Origin: DATLHO01 sp035539855
Lineage (GTDB): Bacteria; Bacteroidota; Ignavibacteria; OLB7
DNA: 33,362 bases
Direction of reading: 5' to 3'
NCBI GenBank assembly: GCA_035539855.1
Contig: DATLHO010000041.1
Span: 1-33,362 of the forward strand
Below, in pieces: positions 16,670 through 24,119 of this stretch. The translations under genes were made by a program, and so were the position numbers. Every line of letters starts with the position of its first letter. Positions within the stretch are counted from its first letter, which is position 1. Below the pieces are notes generated by a model. The model had not been told where the DNA came from, made no database searches, and saw nothing but the letters and a program-made list of their open reading frames with translations.

Positions 16670-18814
16670 ATGTACGCTTCCCGCACGCTCGCCGCTGCTA
16701 CGCTCGCCATGATGGTCGTCGCTTGCGCCGACCTCATCGCGCAGTCGGACGCGCCGCTTTGGGAAAGCCGCGGCAGCGGTCCGTTCGTCTCATCGAATGA
16801 GACGCGGATCGAGTTCGCGGCTGACGGACGCTCGATGCTGCAATCCCTGCCCGAGGCGTTCCGCCGGTGGGACGCATCAACCGGCCGCCTGCTGAGTGTC
16901 GTTCCCTACGCCTACGGTACCCTCATGGTCACCGGGTCGTCATACTCGCCGGACGGCCGCTACATTCTCCGGCGTCGTGGCTATGTGCTGGAGTTGCTCG
17001 AGGCAACCTCGGGAGACACTGTCAAAACTTCCGTGTACAACACGCGCGACTCGTATCAGTTCTCGCGCGACAGCCGCATGATCCTTGCGACCTCCGGGAA
17101 TCGCATCACGTTCCTGTCGGTCCCGAGTCTCGATCGTGTTCGACAGATCGATGGCGAGAATCTTGCCGGCAGCGTGCTCGCGCCCGACGGGCGGGAGCTT
17201 CTCGGCATCGACCTCGGCATCGTCGTACAGCGCGATGCCTCGACGGGCGCCGAGATCAGGCGACTCGCCGGACTGGGCGGTGTCCAGCAGATCGCGTACG
17301 CTCTGGGCTCGGAGACGATCGTCGGATACAGCGGACAGTGGCTGGCGATGTGGAACGCGCGAAGTGGAGAGCGCACCTCGCTCATGCTCGACCGTCCCGG
17401 CTTTCCCGCACCGAAGCTCGTGATGAACAGCGGCGGTCGATACGCTGTGACGCTGAGCATGAACCATGCGACGGGCGATTCGACGATGCGCGTCTGGGAT
17501 GTGCTGGAGCGTCGTCGGATTCGCGACTTCGCGGTCGACGTACGGTTCCCGCTACGCGCGGTCGCGCTCTCGCCTGATGAGAAGTCGATCGTCATTCTGG
17601 ACGACGGAGGCACGATCTCGGTAATCGATATGGGGACCGGACGCGTGATCCGCCGTTTCGCGACCGGGCATCCCATGTACGCGGCGAGCATTGCCAGCTC
17701 GCACGATGGACGCGTCGTCGTGACAGGCTCGCATCGTGGTGAGCTTCGCGTGTTCGACGCGGCGGACGGTCGACTGCTGCAGACGCTGCAGATTGCTTCG
17801 TACGCAATCATCAACGAGCTCGACATCACGTCCGATGGAACGGTCGTCGCCCTCTCCATCCCTGGTGGATCGGATGCCGGCATACACATCCTGAGCCTCT
17901 ATCCTGCGGACAGCCTGTATTTCAAGACGGGATCCGCGGGCGCGCTGGACATCGCACCGGACGATCGGCACATCGCGATGGCACGAGCCGATGGCAGCAT
18001 CGGGATTTTCGAGCTTCGCACAGGCAGAGAAATACGTCGGCTGCCCGGTCATCCTGGCGGCGTCACATGTGTGGAATTCTCGCCGGACGGCTCGATGCTC
18101 GCAAGTGGGGGAGCAGACCTTTCAGTCGTTGCCTGGGACGTCGCCACCGGAGAGTTGCGGCGCATGTTCAGCGGCCACAACGGTCCCATCGTTGACATCG
18201 TCTTCTCCCGCGACGGTCGCGAGATCGTCTCGGCCGGAACCGATCGTCGCGTCATCGCCTCGACCATCGACGGCGGGCAACGGCTCCTTCGCACGATGCC
18301 CGAGAGCGTGCATTCCCTCGGCATCAGTGCCGATGGTCGCTCGGTCCTCGTCGGCTGCACCGCGATGCACGGGCTCGATTTCTCGACTGGATCCATCACT
18401 CGAAACTTCTGGGATCACCAGCGCCTCGGTTACGGCGTCGTCTACGTCGACAAGCATCCGTCGACGCGCGTCGTCGCCACCGCGTCGTCCGACGGCGACG
18501 TAGTTGCGTGGAGCATCGAGCGAAGGCTCTCGGCGGGTAACGACGAAGCTGGACGTGCGGTCGTCGTGGCGCCGTTGCCGGCTGACGAGTCGATCACCAT
18601 TGCGCTGCCGGCGCGCTCGCGCGGGACGTGCGAGGCCATGCTGCTCGACGCGCGCGGCGTCGTGAGAGGACGGGGCCGCGAGACCGATCCTCTGGTAGCG
18701 TCGCTGCGCTTGAGCGTCAGTGACGTCGAGTCTGGGATCTATCTGCTCGTGCTCGATGCCGACGGCGAGCGCTCGACGCATACGGTCGTGGTCGTTCATC
18801 CAGGTCGTCGGTGA
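16670..18814 (+). CDS. Exported WD40-repeat propeller protein with C-terminal sorting-like domain
   Basis: A 714-residue exported protein. WD40-type repeats fill most of the chain; the clearest are near residues 460-560 (GHPGGVTCVEFSPDGSML, VVAWDVATGELRRMFSGHNG), enough for one or two propellers. The last 85 residues (from about SITIALPARS) resemble a type IX sorting domain, with SGIYLLVL near the end. The signal is ambiguous: VVAC (Cys19) fits a lipobox, but LIAQ (residues 22-25) would also serve as a signal peptidase I site. The ATG at 16670 is chosen because it starts the signal; the frame is open from 16580. It is divergent from the VWA operon and convergent with the flavoprotein gene, 13 bases apart. 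A cell-surface binding or scaffold role is inferred; the ligand is unknown. Confidence 0.85.
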   Translation: MYASRTLAAATLAMMVVACADLIAQSDAPLWESRGSGPFVSSNETRIEFAADGRSMLQSLPEAFRRWDASTGRLLSVVPYAYGTLMVTGSSYSPDGRYILRRRGYVLELLEATSGDTVKTSVYNTRDSYQFSRDSRMILATSGNRITFLSVPSLDRVRQIDGENLAGSVLAPDGRELLGIDLGIVVQRDASTGAEIRRLAGLGGVQQIAYALGSETIVGYSGQWLAMWNARSGERTSLMLDRPGFPAPKLVMNSGGRYAVTLSMNHATGDSTMRVWDVLERRRIRDFAVDVRFPLRAVALSPDEKSIVILDDGGTISVIDMGTGRVIRRFATGHPMYAASIASSHDGRVVVTGSHRGELRVFDAADGRLLQTLQIASYAIINELDITSDGTVVALSIPGGSDAGIHILSLYPADSLYFKTGSAGALDIAPDDRHIAMARADGSIGIFELRTGREIRRLPGHPGGVTCVEFSPDGSMLASGGADLSVVAWDVATGELRRMFSGHNGPIVDIVFSRDGREIVSAGTDRRVIASTIDGGQRLLRTMPESVHSLGISADGRSVLVGCTAMHGLDFSTGSITRNFWDHQRLGYGVVYVDKHPSTRVVATASSDGDVVAWSIERRLSAGNDEAGRAVVVAPLPADESITIALPARSRGTCEAMLLDARGVVRGRGRETDPLVASLRLSVSDVESGIYLLVLDADGERSTHTVVVVHPGRR

Positions 18815-18827
18815 GCGCAATCAACCG

Positions 18828-20489
18828 CTACGTCATCGCCAGATACTCGTGCACGAGCTTCACCGCCATCGCGCCCTCGCCGACGGCCGAGGCGACGCGG
18901 TTCATTGCGCCGGCGCGCAGGTCGCCCGCGACGAAGATGCCGGGGACGCTCGTCTCGAGCGGGAGCGGCTCGCGCTCGAGCTTCCAGCTCCGCGCGAAGC
19001 CGTCGTGCAGAGCGATGTCGCGGCCGGTGTGCACGAAACCCTTGTCACTTCGCAGCACCTCGTCCGGCAGCCAGGCGCCATGCGGTTTCGTGCCGATGAA
19101 GACGAAGAGCGCGGCGATCTCCTCGGCGCGGCTCTCCGCGCCATCGAGGCAGCGGACGACGACGCGCTCGAGTCGTCCGTCGCCTTCGACGCGCTCGATC
19201 TCGGTGCGCGTCCACAGCGTGATGTTCGGCGTCGCGGCGATCTGGTCGATGAGATACTGCGACATCGACTCGGCCAGACCGTCGCGGCGCACCACGATGA
19301 TCACCTCGCTGGCGAAGCGCGCGAGGTGCATCGCGCTCTGTCCGGCGGAGTTGCCGCCGCCGACGATGACGACGCGCCGGCCGATGCATGCCTGCGCCTC
19401 GGTGGTCGCCGCGCCGTAGTAGACGCCCGCTCCCGTGAACGCGGTGATGCCGTCGGCGGGATGCTCGCGATAAATCATCCCCGTCGCCGCGACGAGCGCG
19501 CGCGCGACGATCGTGCGGCCATCGCCGAGCACGAGCCGCTTGTATCCGCCCTCGATCTCGATGCTCACCACCTCCACCGGCGCGAGGAACTCCGCCCCGA
19601 GACGCTGTGCCTGTGCGAGCGCGCGCCGCGTCAATTCGCTGCCGCTGACGCCCGCCGGAAAGCCGAGATAGTTCTCGATGCGCGAGCTCGAGCCCGCCTG
19701 TCCTCCCGGCGCGCGGCGATCGACCAGGAGCGTGCGCAGTCCCTCCGACGCGCCGTAGACCGCGGCGGCCAGACCGGCCGGGCCCGCCCCGACGATCACA
19801 AGATCGTAGAGCTCGTAGGCGGCCGAGCTGAGACGTCCCAGGCGCTCGGCGATCTCGGCGATGCCCGGCTGGCGCAACACGGTCCCATCCTCGAGGAACA
19901 GGGCCGGGACGTCGTCGGGACTCACGCCCGCGGCGTCGAGCAGGACGGTTCCCTCGGGGTCGCGGCCGAGCTCGAGCCATCGATAGGGGATCATGTTGCT
20001 CGCCAGGAAGTCCTTGATCTCATGCGAGCGCGGCGACCATTGATGGCCGACCAGACGCAGCCGCGCGGGCTCCGGCAGATACTCCGCCTGCCATGCGTCG
20101 AGCAGATCGTCGACGACGGGAAAGAGCCGTTCCTCCGGAGGATCCCACGGCTTCGACAGGTAGTAGTCGAGGTGCGCGTCGTTGATCGCCTTGATGGCGG
20201 CGTCGATATCCGAGTACGCGGTCAACAGCACGCGGCGCGCGTCGGGATAGATCTCGCGGCTCTGCATCAGCAGGTCGACGCCGAGCATCTCGGGCATGCG
20301 CTGGTCGCTGAGGATCATCGCGAGCGCGTCGCCACGCGCCTTCAGCTCGCGCACCGTGGCGATGGCCTCCGCGCCGGAGCCCGCGCCGACGATCCTGTAC
20401 TCCCCCGCGTACTGCGAGCGAAGGTCGCGACGGACCGCGGCGAGCACCTGCGGATCATCGTCGACGGCGATAATGACGGGCTTGCTCAT
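18828..20489 (-). CDS. Response regulator fused to glutaredoxin-like and thioredoxin-reductase-like flavoprotein domains
   Basis: A 553-residue cytoplasmic fusion. Residues 1-130 are a receiver domain with the acidic pocket D10-D12, phospho-acceptor D62 (SDQRMP), T90 and K113. Residues about 140-222 look like a glutaredoxin fold in which the CxxC site is replaced by WSPRS (151-155). Residues 228-553 are a pyridine-nucleotide flavoprotein: GAGPAG at 234-239 for FAD, GGGNSAG at 377-383 for NAD(P)H and the FAD motif GIFVAGD at 517-523. The disulfide CxxC of thioredoxin reductase is absent (YYGAAT at 358-363), so it probably does not reduce thioredoxin directly. NCBI names such proteins fused response regulator/thioredoxin-disulfide reductase. 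The start overlaps the kinase stop by 4 bases (ATGA), so the two are translationally coupled partners. The output reaction is unknown. Confidence 0.93.
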   Translation of the reverse strand: MSKPVIIAVDDDPQVLAAVRRDLRSQYAGEYRIVGAGSGAEAIATVRELKARGDALAMILSDQRMPEMLGVDLLMQSREIYPDARRVLLTAYSDIDAAIKAINDAHLDYYLSKPWDPPEERLFPVVDDLLDAWQAEYLPEPARLRLVGHQWSPRSHEIKDFLASNMIPYRWLELGRDPEGTVLLDAAGVSPDDVPALFLEDGTVLRQPGIAEIAERLGRLSSAAYELYDLVIVGAGPAGLAAAVYGASEGLRTLLVDRRAPGGQAGSSSRIENYLGFPAGVSGSELTRRALAQAQRLGAEFLAPVEVVSIEIEGGYKRLVLGDGRTIVARALVAATGMIYREHPADGITAFTGAGVYYGAATTEAQACIGRRVVIVGGGNSAGQSAMHLARFASEVIIVVRRDGLAESMSQYLIDQIAATPNITLWTRTEIERVEGDGRLERVVVRCLDGAESRAEEIAALFVFIGTKPHGAWLPDEVLRSDKGFVHTGRDIALHDGFARSWKLEREPLPLETSVPGIFVAGDLRAGAMNRVASAVGEGAMAVKLVHEYLAMT

Positions 20490-21892
20490 GATGCCACCTC
20501 CTCACGCTGTGAAGGCTCGATCGGCAGATCGACAAAGAACGTCGTTCGTCCGGGCTCCGACTGGTAGTCGAGAATCCCACCGTTCTGCTCGACGAGCCGG
20601 CGCGAGATGTCCAGGCCGAGCCCCGTGCCGTGGCCGACCGGCTTCGTCGTGAAGAACGGATCGAAGATCCGCTTGCGAATATCGTCGGGCACGCCGGGCC
20701 CGTCGTCGGTGATCCGAACGATGAGCCGGTTCGCCTTCTCGCGTCCGACCGCGATGTCGACCCGGCTGGCGGCCGCATCGACCGCGTTGTCGATGAGGTT
20801 CGCCCAGACCTGGTTCAGCTCACCGCCGAAGCCGACGACCTTCGGAAGGTTCTCGGGCACGTCGATGGCGACCGCGATCGACTTCGAGCGAGCCTTCGCG
20901 GTCAGCACCGCGAGCGTGTTGCGCAGTCCCTCGCCCACGTTCATCGGCTGCGGCGTCCTCGCCTGGTCCATGTAGGTGAATCCCTTGACCGCGGTCACGA
21001 GCTCGGAGATCCGATTGGCGCCCTGCTCGATGTCCTTCGCGAGGCGGCGCACCGAGCAGCCGGCGGCGATCCAGTGTAGGCTCAGCGCGAGGATCTCGGG
21101 CTCGAGCGCGGCGGCGAGCTCGTCGAGGATGTCGATCGTCACGGCGGTATCGGCGAGCGCGTCGGCGATCGAGTCGTCGGCTCCGTGCGCTGCGAGCCAG
21201 TCGGCGATCGCCTCCTCGCGATCGGCCTGCTCGAGCGGCGAGCGAACCTGTGACTGCGGCGTCTGCAGACACCGCTCCGCGGTCGCTTCGAGTAGTGCGA
21301 GCTGCGCGTCGGTGGCCTGCGAGGCGCCGAGCGCGCGTCCGGCTCGATCGGCGTTGACCACACCCGTCAACAACTGCTTCGAGCAGCGCGCGACGGCCGA
21401 CGCGGGATTGTTGAGCTCGTGCGCGAGGCCGGCGGAGAGCTTGCCGAGCGAGACCATCTTCTCGTTCTGCCAGTCGCCCGTATTGAACGAGCGCGCGCGA
21501 TCGAGCATCACGTGCACGAGCGTTGCCGTCACGGCGTGGCAGGTGCGGATCATCTCGAGGAAGTCCTTCTCGAAGATCGTCAGCACCTCGCACGTCTCCT
21601 CGACGATCGAGTCGCCCGGAGGCGCACCCTGTCGCGAATACGGAAGCAGCCCCATCACCTGGCCGCCGCACCACTCGAAAGCCTTCCTCGGGCCGGCGCC
21701 TCGATCGACCGAGATCGAGGCGCGGCCGTTGAGCAGGATGAACATGGCCTCGGGCCGACCCTCGGCCTTCGACGCCATGACGTGTCCGGCCTGGTAGGTA
21801 CGCAGCTCGCCGTGCTCGACGAGCCACTGCAGCTCTTCGCGCGGCGCGGAGCCGAGCGTACGGTGTTCGATGAGGCGGTCGAGGAGGTCCAT
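20486..21892 (-). CDS. Sensor histidine kinase with N-terminal cyclic-nucleotide-binding-like domain
   Basis: A 468-residue soluble kinase with no membrane segment. Residues about 10-125 form a cNMP-binding (Crp/cyclic-nucleotide) fold, but the phosphate-binding cassette is not canonical, so the ligand may differ from cAMP. The dimerisation/phosphoacceptor helix has SLGKLSAGLAHELNNPASA with His158. ATP-binding motifs are intact: N box at about 360-373 (NQVWANLIDNAVDA), G1 DDGPGVP at 396-402 and G2 GHGTGLGLD at 420-428. Between the H and N boxes lies a long helical insertion. It should phosphorylate D62 of the coupled regulator-flavoprotein. The start at 21892 has no clear Shine-Dalgarno. A TTG-N21-TATCTTG promoter-like pair lies about 145 bases upstream. 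Confidence 0.92.
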   Translation of the reverse strand: MDLLDRLIEHRTLGSAPREELQWLVEHGELRTYQAGHVMASKAEGRPEAMFILLNGRASISVDRGAGPRKAFEWCGGQVMGLLPYSRQGAPPGDSIVEETCEVLTIFEKDFLEMIRTCHAVTATLVHVMLDRARSFNTGDWQNEKMVSLGKLSAGLAHELNNPASAVARCSKQLLTGVVNADRAGRALGASQATDAQLALLEATAERCLQTPQSQVRSPLEQADREEAIADWLAAHGADDSIADALADTAVTIDILDELAAALEPEILALSLHWIAAGCSVRRLAKDIEQGANRISELVTAVKGFTYMDQARTPQPMNVGEGLRNTLAVLTAKARSKSIAVAIDVPENLPKVVGFGGELNQVWANLIDNAVDAAASRVDIAVGREKANRLIVRITDDGPGVPDDIRKRIFDPFFTTKPVGHGTGLGLDISRRLVEQNGGILDYQSEPGRTTFFVDLPIEPSQREEVAS

Positions 21893-22030
21893 CGGGAGTT
21901 CTCGAGAGTCTCGGAGTTGATCGATCGATTGGATTCGAGCGGGGACCGACTGCGGGGAAGAGTCGAGGGGGGAGCCGATACGGCGGGGCGCGGTTCACGC
22001 ATGGGTGCGGGAAGCCACCGTTCGGGGGCG

Positions 22031-22061
22031 CAAGATACGCTGGCGGTCGCTCACTACTCAA
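22031..22061 (-). promoter_or_regulatory. TTG-N21-TATCTTG promoter candidate for the kinase operon
   Basis: On the minus strand TTG (22061-22059), 21 bases and TATCTTG (22037-22031) match the Bacteroidota -33/-7 layout (TTTG, 19-21 bases, TAnnTTTG) apart from one missing T in the -7 box. It lies 139-145 bases before the kinase start, in the 218-base gap 21893-22110, which otherwise holds nothing I recognise. Confidence 0.45.
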
Positions 22062-22110
22062 CGGGTCGCCATTCAACCGACGCGCTCGTCGAGCGGTGGG
22101 CGCGACCAGT

Positions 22111-24039
22111 CTACATCGCTCCGAGCACGATCGGGAGTTTCTCCTCCTTCCGGAGCTTCAGCTTCTGTCGGATGTTCACTCGGTGGAACTCGACGCCGCG
22201 CTCGGTGGTGCAGATGAGTGCAGCGATCTCATGGCTCTTGAGGTTCATCCGAAGCATCGTACAGATGCGAAGCTCGGTCGGCGTCAGGTCGGGAGCCCTG
22301 TCGGTGAGCGACCGAACGAATTCCGGATGGACCGATCGGAACTGGTGATCATACTTCTCCCAATCGACCGATTCGCACGGAAGGCGCTTGAGTCGCTCGC
22401 GCAGCTCGCGCGCGGCCGGCTCGCTCGGCGGGATCTTGCGGGCGATCTTCAATAGGTCGTTGCGAAGGTCGCGCAACAGCTCGTTCATTGCGAGCAGTTG
22501 CAGGGTGGAGTTGGCGAGCTCCTGTTCGGTCTGTTCGCTCTTCATTCTCTGAACGGTCTCCGCTGCCCGCGCCTCTGCCAGCTCGACCTCCGTCCGTTTC
22601 TCGATCTCGGCAATTTGTCGGCGATGCTCGAAATTCTGGGCAGCCTTGTGCGTTTCGAGACGCTCCAACTCTCGCTCGAGCTCGTTGCCGCTCACCGTGT
22701 GGTCATAGGCCTCTTTCCAACGCTCCCGTCGGGCAAAGAGCTCGCTGAGCTGGCGGTGAAGCGTCAGCGCGTGCGATCGGTCACGGATCTCGCTCGCCAG
22801 CTCCAGTGCCCGCAGCGACAACTCGCAGGCGCGCTCGAGGTCCGGCTGACCGGCCGACGGCGCCGCGACCAGCAGCGCCATGTTCCCGATCCAATCTGCC
22901 ATCAGGCGTCGGTCTCCCAGCTCCTCCGCCATCGCGAGCGCGCGTTCGTAGTGTGATTGCGCAGCGGTGACATCGCCGAGAAGTCGGTAGGCGTTCCCCA
23001 TGTTGCCGATGCTCATGCAGGCCGTGCCTGTCATGCCGTGCTCCTGCGCCAGGTCGATCGCCGTGCGATACTCCGCGAGGGCCGCGTCGATGTCGCCGAG
23101 ATACTGGAGGACGATTCCGAGGTTCCCCAGCCAGATCGCCTCCGACGCAGGATTTCCCAGCTCCCTCCAGAGCAGTATCGTTCTGCGATAGTAGTGCTCC
23201 GCGCGGTCTAGCGCGCCGAGGCTGAAGTGAACACTACCGATGTTCCCGGTTGCAATCGCGACGCCATCACGATTGCCCGTCTCATCGTGGATCGCGAGGG
23301 CGGATTCATAGTGTTCGAGGGCCAGTCGATAATCGCCGACCTCGTGATAGACATTGCCGATGTTCGCGAGGTCGATGGCGTATCCGATCCTGTGGCCGCG
23401 CTCCTGCGCTATCGATAGCGAGCGATGATAGCACTCGAGCGCGCGCACGTAGTCGCTTTGAAGCATGTGGACACTTCCAATCGCTGAGATCGCCTGCCCC
23501 TCGGACTCACGGTCCCCCTGCTCAACCGCCCACTTCAGCATCGGCTCCAGATACGCGAGCGCCCGTGGGCCGTCACCGATCGACTGGTATGCGAATCCGA
23601 TGCTGCCTCGGCTCAGTTCCGCACGGTGACTGCTGCCGAGCTCGTCGAAGCGAGCCGCAGCCTCCTCGTAGTGGTCGATCGCACCGGTATAGTCGCCGCG
23701 AAATCGGAGGACGTTTCCCAGAAGGAGCACCACCTTCGCCACCTGTTCGCGAAGTCCCAGGTGCTCGTAGGAGGCCCGTGCCGCCTCGAGCTGCTCGATC
23801 GCGAGCGGGTAGTCGGCGAGGCGCCAGTTGACGGTGCCCATGAGGAGAAGGCACGCCGCGGAGAGCTCGGGTCGGCCGGACGCCTCGGCGCGCCTGAGGC
23901 TCTCCTCGGCGACAGCGAGTGCCTCCGGCGGATCCACGCGCGAAAGCGCGTCACCGAGAATTATCATCGCAGTGAGCCGCTGCTCGTCGTCGAGAGCCGC
24001 GTCGACCGCGGCGCGCAGTTCGGCAATGGCAGGAGACAT
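22111..24039 (-). CDS. TPR/coiled-coil regulator with LuxR-type C-terminal helix-turn-helix
   Basis: A 642-residue protein with no signal peptide or membrane segment. Residues about 20-440 hold nine or ten TPR units with a 40-residue period (AIGSVHMLQSDYVRALECYH, GNIGNVYHEVGDYRLALEHYE-type). Residues about 455-545 are a charged coiled coil (QIAEIEKRTEVELAEARAAE). Residues 585-642 are a LuxR/GerE-like helix-turn-helix starting LTPTELRICTML, with recognition-helix region TERGVEFHRVNIRQKLKL. Similar TPR-coiled-coil-HTH proteins are common in Bacteroidota; membrane-anchored versions act as sensors, while this one is soluble. The input is probably a protein or peptide bound by the TPRs. No Shine-Dalgarno; a TATCTTG box lies about 60 bases upstream. 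Its targets are unknown; the adjacent kinase or propeller genes are possible. Confidence 0.9.
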   Translation of the reverse strand: MSPAIAELRAAVDAALDDEQRLTAMIILGDALSRVDPPEALAVAEESLRRAEASGRPELSAACLLLMGTVNWRLADYPLAIEQLEAARASYEHLGLREQVAKVVLLLGNVLRFRGDYTGAIDHYEEAAARFDELGSSHRAELSRGSIGFAYQSIGDGPRALAYLEPMLKWAVEQGDRESEGQAISAIGSVHMLQSDYVRALECYHRSLSIAQERGHRIGYAIDLANIGNVYHEVGDYRLALEHYESALAIHDETGNRDGVAIATGNIGSVHFSLGALDRAEHYYRRTILLWRELGNPASEAIWLGNLGIVLQYLGDIDAALAEYRTAIDLAQEHGMTGTACMSIGNMGNAYRLLGDVTAAQSHYERALAMAEELGDRRLMADWIGNMALLVAAPSAGQPDLERACELSLRALELASEIRDRSHALTLHRQLSELFARRERWKEAYDHTVSGNELERELERLETHKAAQNFEHRRQIAEIEKRTEVELAEARAAETVQRMKSEQTEQELANSTLQLLAMNELLRDLRNDLLKIARKIPPSEPAARELRERLKRLPCESVDWEKYDHQFRSVHPEFVRSLTDRAPDLTPTELRICTMLRMNLKSHEIAALICTTERGVEFHRVNIRQKLKLRKEEKLPIVLGAM

Positions 24040-24064
24040 GGAGGGTGCGAAGGGTCAATCGGAA

Positions 24065-24092
24065 GGGGGAGCGGCATCGTCGCCACTCCCCC
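24065..24092 (-). terminator. Hairpin after the SBBP propeller gene
   Basis: The arms 24065-24075 and 24082-24092 form an 11-bp stem with a 6-base loop. One pair is U-G in minus-strand RNA but a C-A mismatch in plus-strand RNA, so the structure fits minus-strand transcription better, the direction of the gene ending at 24120. Only a very short T run follows. It abuts the TATCTTG box of the next gene. Confidence 0.5.
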
Positions 24093-24099
24093 CAAGATA
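24093..24099 (-). promoter_or_regulatory. TATCTTG box upstream of the TPR-LuxR gene
   Basis: On the minus strand this TAnnTTG heptamer lies about 54-60 bases before the start at 24039. CTG, one base off TTG, lies 21 bases upstream. It directly adjoins the hairpin at 24065-24092, so a transcript from here would begin inside that hairpin. Confidence 0.4.
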
Positions 24100-24119
24100 G
24101 CCTGTCGGAGGCGCAGATG

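Noticed and set aside
18720..20567. A 615-codon plus-strand frame antisense to the regulator-flavoprotein
   Set aside because: The minus frame has receiver, FAD and NAD(P)H motifs in order; the plus frame has none.
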